Assembly: GCA_049684915.1 (NCBI GenBank)
Contig: JBAVGO010000128.1
Span: forward strand, 17,618 to 81,617
From: GWB2-37-7 sp049684915
GTDB lineage: Bacteria > Bacillota > Clostridia > Lutisporales > Lutisporaceae
DNA: 64,000 nucleotides
Direction of reading: 5' to 3'
The position numbers and the translations under genes were made by a program. Positions 23,435 through 32,484 of the stretch are shown here, one piece after another. The notes beneath the pieces were generated by a model that was not told the origin of the DNA, ran no database searches, and saw only the letters and a list, made by a program, of their open reading frames with translations. Numbering within the stretch: the stretch's first letter is position 1; the number at the start of each line of letters is the position of its first letter.

Positions 23435-24436
23435 TTAGAAAATAATATCAAATATAGATTTTTCGGTTATTACATAAGTTGCTTGAACTATAGAAAAAAA
23501 ACTAAATATAGCAAAGCTTATGTATATAGGCCACATGATCTTTGGATTTTTTATTACACCACTCAGTCTCAGTCCCTCAATTTCATCGATATCAGCTTGC
23601 ACAGCTTGCATTTTGTCTTTATTCAATTCTTTAAGTGTTCTCATGCATATTACCAATACTATGCATGGCAAAACTGCAATAATACCTATTATAACAGCCC
23701 ATACTATAAGACCTAATGTCTCTGCACCCGCAGGTATATTCTGTGCCGCTGCATCTTTAAACAATGGAAGCTGCATTAGTAAAAACATTATAGATACTGA
23801 TATTCCATTGTTCACAAAGTGCCCCAACATTCCTGCATATATAGAGTTTGTTACGTAAACCACATAACCCAGCAATATACCCAGAAACAATGGACCAAAT
23901 ATGTTTTGTATATTTATATGAAGCATTGAAAAAAGAACAGCTGTAAAAATGATACCCCTCCACATACCCAGCTTTTCATAGCCTCTTAGAATCAGTCCTC
24001 GAAACAATATTTCCTCGCAAAGGCCTGCTGAGGCCGCAACAATCAACAGCATAAGAAAATACTCGTTTATATTGCTTGCCACAGGTATTGGAGAAGTTAT
24101 CAGCTTACCAAAAAAACTAACAAATATGTTTCCTATAAGGTTAACAAACACAGCTATGGGATATCCGCAAAAGAATATCACAATAACCAATAATGCATCA
24201 ACAAAATGTAGTCTATTAAATCGCAGCTCCCTCTTTATGCTGCTTCTTTTTATTATCACATATAATAAAGGAGGCAATGCTATAAGTAAAAACTCTGTTA
24301 TTATTATGCCTGTATTAAAGTTGCGACTCTGTACAAAAGCACCTACTGATATAAACAATACCATAGCTATTAGATATAATATATTTACCCCGGTTATAGT
24401 TGATTTGCTTTTATGCTGTTCATTATTTGTCTCCAA
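23435..24436 (-). CDS. CPBP-family intramembrane glutamic endopeptidase
   Basis: Polytopic membrane protein of 333 residues with about eight hydrophobic segments. It has the CPBP/Abi (CAAX-like) motifs: EEILFRG (two catalytic Glu and Arg), FSMLHINIQN and GHFVNNGIS. Members are intramembrane proteases, or bacteriocin-immunity proteins in some lactic acid bacteria. A long hydrophilic stretch follows the core (about 270-300), then a final membrane segment. It shares a strand with the GerMN lipoprotein gene, 13 bases upstream, so the two may be cotranscribed. The substrate is unknown. Confidence 0.88.
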   Translation of the reverse strand: METNNEQHKSKSTITGVNILYLIAMVLFISVGAFVQSRNFNTGIIITEFLLIALPPLLYVIIKRSSIKRELRFNRLHFVDALLVIVIFFCGYPIAVFVNLIGNIFVSFFGKLITSPIPVASNINEYFLMLLIVAASAGLCEEILFRGLILRGYEKLGMWRGIIFTAVLFSMLHINIQNIFGPLFLGILLGYVVYVTNSIYAGMLGHFVNNGISVSIMFLLMQLPLFKDAAAQNIPAGAETLGLIVWAVIIGIIAVLPCIVLVICMRTLKELNKDKMQAVQADIDEIEGLRLSGVIKNPKIMWPIYISFAIFSFFSIVQATYVITEKSIFDIIF

Positions 24437-24449
24437 GGCTGCACCTTCT

Positions 24450-25379
24450 TTACTGCTTCAATATTTTTTCTTCCATTCTTACAACAGGGTTACTACTATC
24501 AATAATAGCGTGTTCAATATTAAGAGGCTTTCCGTTCACTGTGAGCACAGCCTCTCTTATCCCTTCAATCTCAGTTACTGTATTCCCAATAGAGGTAAGA
24601 GTCATATCTTCTCCAGCCGCTCCTCTTGAGTGTTTTGTTAACATTTCTTCACTGAAATCAATAGTAACTCTTTCACCAGTTACTACTACAGAATTTACCC
24701 TAGCTTCAGCTGGAATTGTTGGCCATAAGCCTTCAGTTTGAGGACCCTTTATAATCTCTTCAATCAAGACTTTGATTAATTTATCCTTGCTTGCATTTTC
24801 TTCTATATTTATTGTCCTTTTCTCAGCTACCACATACATAGCTTGACTGTCAGCAAAATATAGTGTTACTTCTCTATTATTTAAATTACCTGTCTCATTT
24901 GGATTAAACTCAATCTCAGATAGATATCCATAGGGATTACCGCTTGGTGCAATAAAATCTGCTCCTTCAACAGTTATTCTTACACTGTTTACTTCAGTAA
25001 ACTGTACCATAGTGTTTACAAGAGATGCAACAGTTGCTGCCTCATGCATAGATCCATTAAATGTATTAAATTCTTTACTCAAATTTACAGTAAGCTTATC
25101 CTGATCCACAGAGACATCTAACACCTTAACCCCTGCTTGCAAGCTTTGTTCAAACTTTGCTGTATCCTGAGGTCCTTTTACCCATTCCTGTAAGGTACTT
25201 ATATATTTTTCTTCTTCATTCTTATATGTAATATCTTTTTCTTCTTTATCAAGACCTACATTTCCCTTCAATGCATAGAACAAATCTACATTTTCTTTTG
25301 TTGCTGTTTCCTGTTTCAAAAGTGAACAACCTGACAAAGCAAATACTAAAACTATTACTATTACTAAAATTCTTTTCAT
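24450..25379 (-). CDS. GerMN-domain lipoprotein
   Basis: Secreted lipoprotein with signal peptide and lipobox (FALSGCS, Cys18) and two GerMN domains of about 115 residues each. The first starts near DLFYALKGN and includes LQEWVKGPQ, the second near VTLYFADSQAMYVVAEKRTI with LIEEIIKGPQTEG. The GerMN domain is shared with the spore protein GerM and clostridial sporulation or germination lipoproteins. Each repeat carries the KGPQ..L and VDFS(E)EM/LSKEF elements. It lies between the CPBP and DUF1461-like genes on the same strand with gaps of 11-13 bases, forming a probable envelope operon. Confidence 0.88.
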   Translation of the reverse strand: MKRILVIVIVLVFALSGCSLLKQETATKENVDLFYALKGNVGLDKEEKDITYKNEEEKYISTLQEWVKGPQDTAKFEQSLQAGVKVLDVSVDQDKLTVNLSKEFNTFNGSMHEAATVASLVNTMVQFTEVNSVRITVEGADFIAPSGNPYGYLSEIEFNPNETGNLNNREVTLYFADSQAMYVVAEKRTINIEENASKDKLIKVLIEEIIKGPQTEGLWPTIPAEARVNSVVVTGERVTIDFSEEMLTKHSRGAAGEDMTLTSIGNTVTEIEGIREAVLTVNGKPLNIEHAIIDSSNPVVRMEEKILKQ

Positions 25380-25390
25380 ATCAACCTCTC

Positions 25391-26101
25391 CTATCTCTTT
25401 TTTTGTAATAAACTGCGTCTCCTATAAATTATACCTGTTATCCCAAGTGCAAGCAGTAGAACAAGCTCTCCAATATAATAAAAGATTATTTTAAAAGCAA
25501 TATCAGAGAAAAAGGCTTCTGGATACATATTAATCAATCTATCCTTAGAAGGATATAACTGCCATAAATCATTATTGAAGAAAATCTCATGGAATATTGT
25601 GAAATACTTATAAAAGTCAATATTCATCAATATTATCAAAGTAATAATAGGTATAATTCCCGCTACAAAAGTATATATAAAAAGCTTGGAAAATTTCTTC
25701 CTTCTATCCTTCATCTTATAACATACAATGGCAACAAACAATATGCAGTACCAAAATGCAATATTTCTCATTAGCCTCCCCTGAACAAATAATTTTTTTA
25801 CATCTACCATATGCAGCTTATCTCGTTCACTGAAAAACTCCTGTTGTACACCTTTAATAGGCATTTGAAAATCTAAATTCTCTCTCTTCTCCTCTAAGTA
25901 GTTCAACATGTTTTCTGTGGCAATCGTCAGATTAGGCATATCTATGCCGATATTTTCTGGAACCTGATACTTTTCATATTGCTTTTCATAATAAGCTTTG
26001 TCAAATGCTATCAACTGTACATCAGTAAATAGCAACAGTAGAATAAGCATAACAACAAATACACCAGCAAAAACAGAATACAAAATTCTTTTAGTAAACA
26101 T
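25391..26101 (-). CDS. TIGR01906/DUF1461-type integral membrane protein
   Basis: Membrane protein of 236 residues from the ATG at 26101 (MFTKRILYS), which has AAGGAGAA at 5 bases. The in-frame start at 26128 lacks such a site. One N-terminal and three further hydrophobic segments surround an extracytoplasmic region. The conserved block FTIFHEIFFNNDLWQLYPSKDR, followed by LINMYPEAFF, identifies the family. The function of the family is not known. It is the first gene of the GerMN/CPBP group. Confidence 0.85.
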   Translation of the reverse strand: MFTKRILYSVFAGVFVVMLILLLLFTDVQLIAFDKAYYEKQYEKYQVPENIGIDMPNLTIATENMLNYLEEKRENLDFQMPIKGVQQEFFSERDKLHMVDVKKLFVQGRLMRNIAFWYCILFVAIVCYKMKDRRKKFSKLFIYTFVAGIIPIITLIILMNIDFYKYFTIFHEIFFNNDLWQLYPSKDRLINMYPEAFFSDIAFKIIFYYIGELVLLLALGITGIIYRRRSLLQKKR

Positions 26102-26314
26102 AATTATTCTCCTTACTATATATCGCACTAAACAATCTACATTTATAAAATAGAGCGATATGTTTTCTTCTGTTTATAGAATACACAATTTTCATTGATT
26201 TGGGTAAAATACATGAAAATGGTCATATATTTTGTTGCTAATTAATTTGTGCGTTCTATATAAATTATCTTTACTCTTATTTTAACAAAATATATAAATA
26301 ATAAAAATGTTTTT

Positions 26315-26563
26315 TTAATTTACAAACCTACTGCATACTTCACTAAACATAACCGTAATAACAGTCAATACATAGTCTTCCATCTTGCATACAAAAAGAA
26401 GTCCTTTATATTCTCGAGTTTCTTTTCCTTCTTTATCCATAGCTATAATCTTGCTTCTTCTTACATTCGCGGTTATTCTTTCTATTGCAGTCTCTCTGGT
26501 GACGAGCTTTCTTCTTTCTTTATATCTCTTAATCGCATGATCTGTTACATAAATATAGTCCAT
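26315..26563 (-). CDS. Small basic protein, DUF4258-like pattern
   Basis: 82-residue protein beginning MDYIYVTDHAIKRYKERRKL. The T-x-HA-x-x-R-x-x-ER pattern recalls the DUF4258/BrnT-like and RelE-like small-protein families, but the match is weak and no antitoxin gene is beside it. Good ribosome site (GGAGGAAACC). It is monocistronic, divergent from the lipoprotein at 26766. Function unknown. Confidence 0.6.
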   Translation of the reverse strand: MDYIYVTDHAIKRYKERRKLVTRETAIERITANVRRSKIIAMDKEGKETREYKGLLFVCKMEDYVLTVITVMFSEVCSRFVN

Positions 26564-26765
26564 TCTATGGTTTCCTCCTTCAAGTAACTCTCATAATAAA
26601 GATTATATCCTAAAGACTTTAAAAAATTACTCGAATTCTGTTGTCGCATTACATTTGTACATAGTTTTAGAAGACAACCCATATAATGGCCTATTTCTAA
26701 CCTCCATTTTCAAAAAAATTAATATAAATCATGGTAAAGGAAATAATAAAAACGAGGTGATATAT

Positions 26766-27713
26766 TTGAAAAAACATGTTTTTTTTCATCAACTGCTGAT
26801 ACTTATTATCTCAGTTGCTATGATTTTCGGTTTAACCTCATGTGCACAACGTAAACCTATTCCCATACCATCAAAGAGCGGACAGAATGAGCAAAGCAAA
26901 CCTCCAAAAGAATTAGATGAGCTGAATAAAGCTGTGGAAAAAATGGAAACAACTCTATTTGAAATGCATGAAAGAAGTAAAAAACCTTTATTCATACAGC
27001 AAAGTGAAATACAAAAGCAAAGTGGGCAGAGTCAGCAAAATCAACAAAGCAAAAGTTCTAGTGGAAGCTCTGGGAGCAGCGAGCAGCAGCCCTCTCAGAT
27101 CGAATTAGTATCACCCCAAGAGAAACTTCTTGAGACAAAATATGAAATACAGCAAATGCAGCTTCAGGTAGAAAGAGCTAACATGGAGCAATTTGAGCAG
27201 CTTAAGAAGGATGTACTAAAGCTTCACAGCATGTGGAATGCCTTTGAAGCAAAAGCAATGAATCAGCTTTTAATACAATCCTCCCTACTGGACTTTGAGA
27301 CTGCTTTAAACGATTTAACTAAATCTATAGAGAGCAACAATGTTTATCAAAGCTTAATGGATGTAATACAGCTTTATAAATATCTCCCTGATTTTTACAT
27401 GGCATATGCTTTCGAGTCACCACCAGAAATCGGTAAAATAAGATATGGTGCAAAAAAAATAGTTCTACTTACCGAAAAAAACAAATATCCTGAGGCAAAG
27501 GAAACTCTCGATTATATAACAGGAGTATGGATGCTTACCAGACCAAGACTATCAAAAGACAGTTTGGATTTAATAAACAAATTTGAGTTCTCCATTTCTG
27601 ATCTAAAGGATGCAATTGATGCAAAAAATCCTATGGTAGTAAAGGCAAAAACAGAGGTTATGATAAAGGTCGCAGATGAGATAGAAAAAGAAAGTAAGAA
27701 GCAGGCAAAATAA
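26766..27713 (+). CDS. Lipoprotein of unknown function
   Basis: Secreted lipoprotein of 315 residues. The TTG start at 26766 sits behind GAGGTGATATA; a longer frame from 26655 would put 37 residues ahead of an obvious signal peptide and is rejected. The lipobox is FGLTSCAQ with Cys26. A low-complexity Gln/Ser stretch (about residues 78-115, QSGQSQQNQQSKSSSGSSGS) is followed by a helical domain (about 120-315) without recognised family. It is probably anchored to the outer face of the membrane. A strong terminator follows. Confidence 0.8.
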   Translation: MKKHVFFHQLLILIISVAMIFGLTSCAQRKPIPIPSKSGQNEQSKPPKELDELNKAVEKMETTLFEMHERSKKPLFIQQSEIQKQSGQSQQNQQSKSSSGSSGSSEQQPSQIELVSPQEKLLETKYEIQQMQLQVERANMEQFEQLKKDVLKLHSMWNAFEAKAMNQLLIQSSLLDFETALNDLTKSIESNNVYQSLMDVIQLYKYLPDFYMAYAFESPPEIGKIRYGAKKIVLLTEKNKYPEAKETLDYITGVWMLTRPRLSKDSLDLINKFEFSISDLKDAIDAKNPMVVKAKTEVMIKVADEIEKESKKQAK

Positions 27714-27724
27714 AAATAAATATG

Positions 27725-27762
27725 ACAAAACACTATAAATAACTTTATTTATAGTGTTTTGT
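27725..27762. terminator. Bidirectional terminator
   Basis: Perfect 18-bp arms (ACAAAACACTATAAATAA against its complement) with a 2-base centre, between the convergent lipoprotein and DsrE-like genes. Confidence 0.85.
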
Positions 27763-27770
27763 ACATGCTC

Positions 27771-28241
27771 TTAGATAAACAAATTAACATTAGAATTATC
27801 AGCTTCACCTAAATATGTGGCTACCCCTGCAAGCTCTACACCACTTATAAGCTCTTCTTCTTTTATACCCATTACATCCATAGACATTGTGCAAGCTATC
27901 ATTTTAACACCCATAGCTTGTGCACTTTCAAGTAATTGTGGCAAGCTATTTACATTTTTCTTTCTCATTATGGATTTCATCATTGCAGTGCCTGCTCCTC
28001 CGAAATTCATTTTAGAAAGCTTAAGCTTATCAGCACCTCTTGGCATCATAAAGCCAAACATTTTCTCCATGAATTCCTTCTTTACCTTAATCTTTTGCGC
28101 CTTTCTAAGCACATTTAGTCCCCAGAAGGTAAAAAACATTGTAACGTCATCACCCATGGCAGCGGCACCGTTTGCTATTATCAAGCTTGCCATAGCCTTA
28201 TCTAAATCACCACTAAACATTATTATTGTCTTGCTGCTCAT
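27771..28241 (-). CDS. DsrE/DsrF-like sulfur-carrier protein
   Basis: 156-residue protein of the DsrE2/peroxiredoxin-like family. It starts KTIIMFSGDLDKAMASLIIANGAAAMG, has the TFWGLNVLRK segment, and ends AQAMGVKMIACTMSMDVMGI with the conserved Cys of IACTMSM. Proteins of this family pass persulfide sulfur between carriers such as TusA and rhodaneses. It is the last gene of the ArsR-regulated cluster, 21 bases after the TusA-like gene, so a role in sulfur relay is well supported by context. Confidence 0.9.
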   Translation of the reverse strand: MSSKTIIMFSGDLDKAMASLIIANGAAAMGDDVTMFFTFWGLNVLRKAQKIKVKKEFMEKMFGFMMPRGADKLKLSKMNFGGAGTAMMKSIMRKKNVNSLPQLLESAQAMGVKMIACTMSMDVMGIKEEELISGVELAGVATYLGEADNSNVNLFI

Positions 28242-28262
28242 TTGTACCCCCCATTTCTAATA

Positions 28263-28487
28263 TTAAGCTTTCTTTATAACAGCCTTTATAACTCCATCAA
28301 CATCTTCTAAGCTAACAAGCTCATTGCCTGTCTTTTTGCACCATGCATTTATATCCTTTGAAAAACCACAGTCTGTTACTTCGATTGTAATAACATCTCC
28401 GCTTTCTGCTGCCTTTGCTACCTTAAATAACTCTACTATTGGACCTGGACATTGCAATCCTCTTGCATTAATATATTTCTCTGACAT
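28263..28487 (-). CDS. TusA-family sulfur carrier
   Basis: 74-residue SirA/TusA-like protein. The persulfide-carrying Cys13 lies in the family motif RGLQCPGPIVEL, and the C-terminal half forms the expected beta-alpha-beta core (VITIEVTDCGFSKDINAWCKKTGN). It lies between the CoA-disulfide reductase/rhodanese gene (11 bases) and the DsrE gene and probably receives sulfane sulfur from the rhodanese domain. Confidence 0.93.
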   Translation of the reverse strand: MSEKYINARGLQCPGPIVELFKVAKAAESGDVITIEVTDCGFSKDINAWCKKTGNELVSLEDVDGVIKAVIKKA

Positions 28488-28498
28488 TTTTCTTCCTC

Positions 28499-30166
28499 CT
28501 ATTCAACTTCATATGGGTAAGCGTTCATACCGCCTTCAAGTATCTTTATATTTGTAAAGCCTAGCTGTTTTAACTGTAGATAAGACATAAAGGCTCTCTT
28601 TCCTACCTTGCATATCAAAATTACTGTTTCCTTGTTCTTGTCTATTTCAACATGTCTTTTTGCAAGCTCTGCCATTGGAATATTAGCTGACCCTGGAATA
28701 GCAGATATGAAGAACTCAACTTCTTCTCTAACGTCTACTATGTTTGCCAAGTTATTACTCATCTTTTCCTTTAGCTCGTTTGCTGATACAGTATCAACCT
28801 TGCCTGCCATTTTGTTTAGCATTACGTTTGCAGCAAGTATTGTAGAGCTCATAGCCATTGAAAATGGTGGTGCATATGCAAGATCAAGCTTTGTAAGATC
28901 CTCAACCTTAGCACCGAAGCTTATTGCTGTCGCAATTATATCTATTGGCTTATCAACAACACCAGTGCCTATTACCTGTGCACCTAATATCTTATGAGTA
29001 AGCTTATCTGCTATAAGCTTTGTTATTATAGGCTTGTTTCCCGGGTAATAATGAGCCTTGTCTGTAGCAGGAACTAGTATTGTCTCTATATTTAAGCCCA
29101 CTTTCTTTGCGTCTCTTTCTGAAAGTCCTGTCTTAGCAGCATTTATTTCAAATAGCTTTACTATAGTTGTTCCAAGTACACCGTCCATGCTATCCATGTT
29201 CTCGCTGTTTATAACATTATTGCCCGCTATTCTGCCTGTTTTGTTTGAGGTTGAACCCATAGGATACCATACAGGAAGTCCTGTTATTAGGTTTATATTT
29301 TCTGCACAGTCACCTACTGCAAATATATCCTTAAGATTTGTCTGCATATACTTATCTACTTTTATTGAACCTGTTACACCAAGCTCAATACCTGCATCTA
29401 CTGCAAACTTAACGTTTGGTCTGACACCGATAGACAATATAACAATATCAGTATCAAAGTCACCTGCTGTAGACTTAACCTTAGTAACAACACCATTTTG
29501 ACCTTCAAAGCCTAGTACCTTTTCACCAGTAACTATGTTTACACCTTTCTCAATCATGTGATTCTGTGCAAGTAGTGCAAGCTCCTCATCAAAAGGTGGT
29601 AATATGTGTGGTGCAAGCTCTATTAGGGAAACGTCAACGCCTCTATGCTTTAGGTTTTCTGCTACTTCAAGTCCTATAAATCCGCCGCCTACTACTACAG
29701 CTTTATTTACTTTTCCTGAATCAACCAATTCTCTGATTTCAAAAGCATCCTTAACACTTCTCAAAGTGAATATATTTTTAAGATCTATATTTTCTAAAGG
29801 TGGCTTTATTGGTGATGCTCCAGTTGCAATAACTAGCTTATCATAGCTATACTCCATTTGCTTATTGTTTGATAAATCTGTTACATAAACAGTTTTGGAG
29901 CTAGTATCTATCTTAGAAACCTCATGTTTTATAAATATGTCAATGTCTTGCTCGCTCTTAAATATTTCTGGTGTTCTTACCACAAGCTCATTTTTTTCTT
30001 TTATTACGCCGCCTATATAATAAGGCAAACCGCAGCCCGCATATGAAATATATTCTTCCTTCGTGAAAATTTTTACATCCAAATCCGGATTTTCTCTTTT
30101 AGCCTTTGATGCAGCCTTAGTGCCTGCTGCAACTGCACCAATAACAACCAATCTTTGCTTTTCCAT
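28499..30166 (-). CDS. CoA-disulfide reductase-like flavoenzyme with rhodanese domain
   Basis: 555-residue fusion. Residues 1-450 are an FAD/NAD-dependent disulfide reductase with single redox Cys45 (YAGCGLPYYIGG), NAD loop AVVVGGGFIGLEVAENL and FAD motif IFAVGDCAEN. About 465-555 is a rhodanese domain with active-site Cys in VILICKVGKRAF. Such CoADR-Rhd enzymes reduce CoA persulfide or polysulfide, or CoA disulfide. With TusA and DsrE downstream and an ArsR repressor upstream, the enzyme is likely part of a sulfide/persulfide-handling pathway. The start at 30166 follows GGGAGGTA. Confidence 0.93.
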   Translation of the reverse strand: MEKQRLVVIGAVAAGTKAASKAKRENPDLDVKIFTKEEYISYAGCGLPYYIGGVIKEKNELVVRTPEIFKSEQDIDIFIKHEVSKIDTSSKTVYVTDLSNNKQMEYSYDKLVIATGASPIKPPLENIDLKNIFTLRSVKDAFEIRELVDSGKVNKAVVVGGGFIGLEVAENLKHRGVDVSLIELAPHILPPFDEELALLAQNHMIEKGVNIVTGEKVLGFEGQNGVVTKVKSTAGDFDTDIVILSIGVRPNVKFAVDAGIELGVTGSIKVDKYMQTNLKDIFAVGDCAENINLITGLPVWYPMGSTSNKTGRIAGNNVINSENMDSMDGVLGTTIVKLFEINAAKTGLSERDAKKVGLNIETILVPATDKAHYYPGNKPIITKLIADKLTHKILGAQVIGTGVVDKPIDIIATAISFGAKVEDLTKLDLAYAPPFSMAMSSTILAANVMLNKMAGKVDTVSANELKEKMSNNLANIVDVREEVEFFISAIPGSANIPMAELAKRHVEIDKNKETVILICKVGKRAFMSYLQLKQLGFTNIKILEGGMNAYPYEVE

Positions 30167-30186
30167 TTTGTACCTCCCATGTACTA

Positions 30187-30459
30187 TTAATCAAATAATA
30201 AATTAACCAATTTTTTTACATCTTCATTTACTATACTGTAGCTTATCTCCAAGCCATTTCGCTTGCCTTTTATTATACCTCGGGATCTTAATATCCCTAT
30301 ATGCTGAGATACTGTGGACTGAGGAAGCTGCAGACATTCCTGCATATAGGATACATTACATTCCTTATTCATCAAGCCCTTTACAATACACAGCCTTACA
30401 GGATGTGCCAACACCTTAAGCAGCTCAGCCTTCTCATTATACTTAGTTAAGTCTTCCAT
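30187..30459 (-). CDS. ArsR-family regulator of the sulfur operon
   Basis: 90-residue winged-helix repressor: LLKVLAHPVRLCIVKGLM, then the recognition helix LPQSTVSQHIGILRSRGII and wing GKRNGLEISYSI. Cys residues at about 24, 34 and 42 could sense persulfide, as in SqrR/BigR-type members, or a metal; the sensing chemistry cannot be decided. It is the first gene of the cluster, 20 bases before the CoA-disulfide reductase gene, and a perfect palindrome lies 18 bases upstream of its start. Confidence 0.92.
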   Translation of the reverse strand: MEDLTKYNEKAELLKVLAHPVRLCIVKGLMNKECNVSYMQECLQLPQSTVSQHIGILRSRGIIKGKRNGLEISYSIVNEDVKKLVNLLFD

Positions 30460-30477
30460 AAGGTCACCTCACTTAAT

Positions 30478-30505
30478 CACTATATCGTAATATTACGATA
30501 TAGTG
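30478..30505. promoter_or_regulatory. Perfect 28-bp palindromic operator
   Basis: CACTATATCGTAAT followed by its exact complement, without a spacer. The ATATCG/CGATAT arms and the place just before the ArsR gene fit an autoregulatory ArsR operator controlling the sulfur operon. The only gene in the other direction is the convergent end of none, so it serves one operon. Confidence 0.8.
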
Positions 30506-30629
30506 ATATATTTGTCAATCTTTTTTTGTTATGTTTTTATCACAAAATTTATGAATGAGAAAAAAAGAAATATTATACAAAAAAGATAGAGAAACCAGTA
30601 TATTACCAGTTCCTCCTTGAATTGATTAT

Positions 30630-32402
30630 TTATAAGTTTTCGGCTTGAATTTTTCTATTAATAGCTATTCCAACACCTAAAAATATCCAGAATACAGGTG
30701 CAACAGATATAACGCTGTCATTAAATATACCTACTACAAGATATGCACAAACTGCTAAAAAAGAGCAAAATCCATATATCTCAAGAGTATCTTCAAATCT
30801 GCAATATTTATAAAGCTTTATGCTATTCCATATATATTTGGCAAATAAAGAAAGTAGAAGTATCAAGGATACAAATCCTGTGTTTACACCTGTCTGCAAA
30901 TACATATTATGCGGTTTATCTATAACGATATCTATTGTTCTAAATACATTAAGCTTCCCAACAAAATCATTATGAGGAAAATATGCAATAAATGTATCAG
31001 GTCCATTACCAATCAATAATGTTTTCTTCATCATCGGAATAGTCTTGCTCCATATGTATCCTCTGCTTGACGCAAAGCCTTGATTGAATTTAAAGCCTGT
31101 GCTCTCAGGATAATCAATGTCTGCTAATGTACCGTTTCCCTTTATAACTTGAAAGCCTGCCTTTTTTGTATAAGCAAAGCTTATTTCAAGATTTTCAACT
31201 TCTACCCTAATAACTCCACCTTTTGCAGGTATAGTTATCTTATATTGGTCATACAATTTATCATCAAATACAACTGTTTCGCCATTCTGTTTTACTTTAA
31301 GTTCTTTATTGTATTGGTCAATGAAGGAAAGGTGATTTTCTTTTAAAGAAATAATCAGCTCTGATTTATTAGATTTAATCTTTATAGAATCCTGCAATAG
31401 TTCTATATTCTGTAAAACTACAGTCTCTGAAATTTCATCGTCTCTTTTATCCGTCAAGTATTGACTTGAACCCTCTAGCAGCTTGAACTCTTCAACATAA
31501 TTTGTCAGTGTAAATACCAAAATCAAACAAAAAAACAGTGATATAAATTTTACCTTCTTAATCTTTATTCTTTTTCTATAGAATATTATAAGCAGTACCG
31601 TTGAGATTAATGCTCCTGCAATTCCTGTCCTTGAAAGACTTCCCAACAAAGAAAGAAAGACAACACAGCACAACAATCCATAACCCACTGTTTTAATTCT
31701 ATTTGATGAAGTAATAAATAGCATAATTGATATTGGAAAAAGCATTGCCATATAGCTGCCTATATAATTTGGATTCTGTAAGGTTGAGTAAACAGCATGA
31801 GGTTTAAAGTTATACACTATATCAGCTATATTGCCATACTTAGATGGAGTGATAATATTATTTATAAATTCAGTCCTGAAAATGTCAAATCCAACATATT
31901 GCAATGTGCCTATTAGTCCAATAATAGCAGCAGAAATAGCCAAGCCTTTATATAAAGCCTCTACTTCCCACTTTTTATCAATAAAAATGATACAGCTTAT
32001 TGCTAATAGCACATAGGATAAAATAACAAACATACCTTCATACCTATCCACAAATCCAAACAAGGCAATATCCACATGCTTTGAGAAAACAGTGGAAAGA
32101 AAGGTAAAAATAGCATAGAAAGTCAAAAGCAATATGTATATATTCCATTTTATCTTTTTGACATGATTAATGTTGACTATGAATCCAATAATTAATGCTA
32201 TAGAGCATACTAAAAGAAAGTACATCTTATAGTAGCTAAATACATCACTAACTATTTTACTACCATTCCATAAAGGCTGAAGCTCTGTGCTTAATTCCAA
32301 CACCTTCATACGAAGAATAAGGGGTAATATGGTAATTATTAATAATATAGGAGTTATAATCAGCCATTTCTTCTTATTATCTTTTGATATATCTTGCTTC
32401 AT
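30630..32402 (-). CDS. O-antigen ligase/Wzy-like polytopic membrane protein
   Basis: 590-residue membrane protein with ten or more hydrophobic segments and a large extracytoplasmic insert (about residues 310-450). The O-antigen ligase (WaaL/Wzy) pattern includes ALFGFVDRYEGMF, LQNPNYIGSYMAMLFPISI, SLSRTGIAGALIS and, after the insert, IGNGPDTFIAYFPHNDFVGK with DKPHNMYLQTG, the typical H-N-x-x-L region. It may polymerise or ligate a surface glycan. Its partner, next upstream, is a giant SLH surface protein, so a role in glycosylating the surface layer or in a secondary wall polymer is possible but unproven. Confidence 0.82.
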   Translation of the reverse strand: MKQDISKDNKKKWLIITPILLIITILPLILRMKVLELSTELQPLWNGSKIVSDVFSYYKMYFLLVCSIALIIGFIVNINHVKKIKWNIYILLLTFYAIFTFLSTVFSKHVDIALFGFVDRYEGMFVILSYVLLAISCIIFIDKKWEVEALYKGLAISAAIIGLIGTLQYVGFDIFRTEFINNIITPSKYGNIADIVYNFKPHAVYSTLQNPNYIGSYMAMLFPISIMLFITSSNRIKTVGYGLLCCVVFLSLLGSLSRTGIAGALISTVLLIIFYRKRIKIKKVKFISLFFCLILVFTLTNYVEEFKLLEGSSQYLTDKRDDEISETVVLQNIELLQDSIKIKSNKSELIISLKENHLSFIDQYNKELKVKQNGETVVFDDKLYDQYKITIPAKGGVIRVEVENLEISFAYTKKAGFQVIKGNGTLADIDYPESTGFKFNQGFASSRGYIWSKTIPMMKKTLLIGNGPDTFIAYFPHNDFVGKLNVFRTIDIVIDKPHNMYLQTGVNTGFVSLILLLSLFAKYIWNSIKLYKYCRFEDTLEIYGFCSFLAVCAYLVVGIFNDSVISVAPVFWIFLGVGIAINRKIQAENL

Positions 32403-32449
32403 ACTATCAAACCTTTCATGTTTATGAGATTTACTATAGATATATTATA

Positions 32450-32479
32450 AAAGAGATAGCCATTTTAGGCTATCTCTTT
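32450..32479 (-). terminator. Terminator after the SLH protein gene
   Basis: 12-bp perfect stem AAAGAGATAGCC / GGCTATCTCTTT with a 6-base loop; TTTTATAAT follows on the minus strand. Confidence 0.8.
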
Positions 32480-32484
32480 CTGTT

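Noticed and set aside
24072..24741. Plus-strand frames over the CPBP and GerMN genes
   Set aside because: Antisense frames without ribosome sites; real genes on minus have full family motifs.
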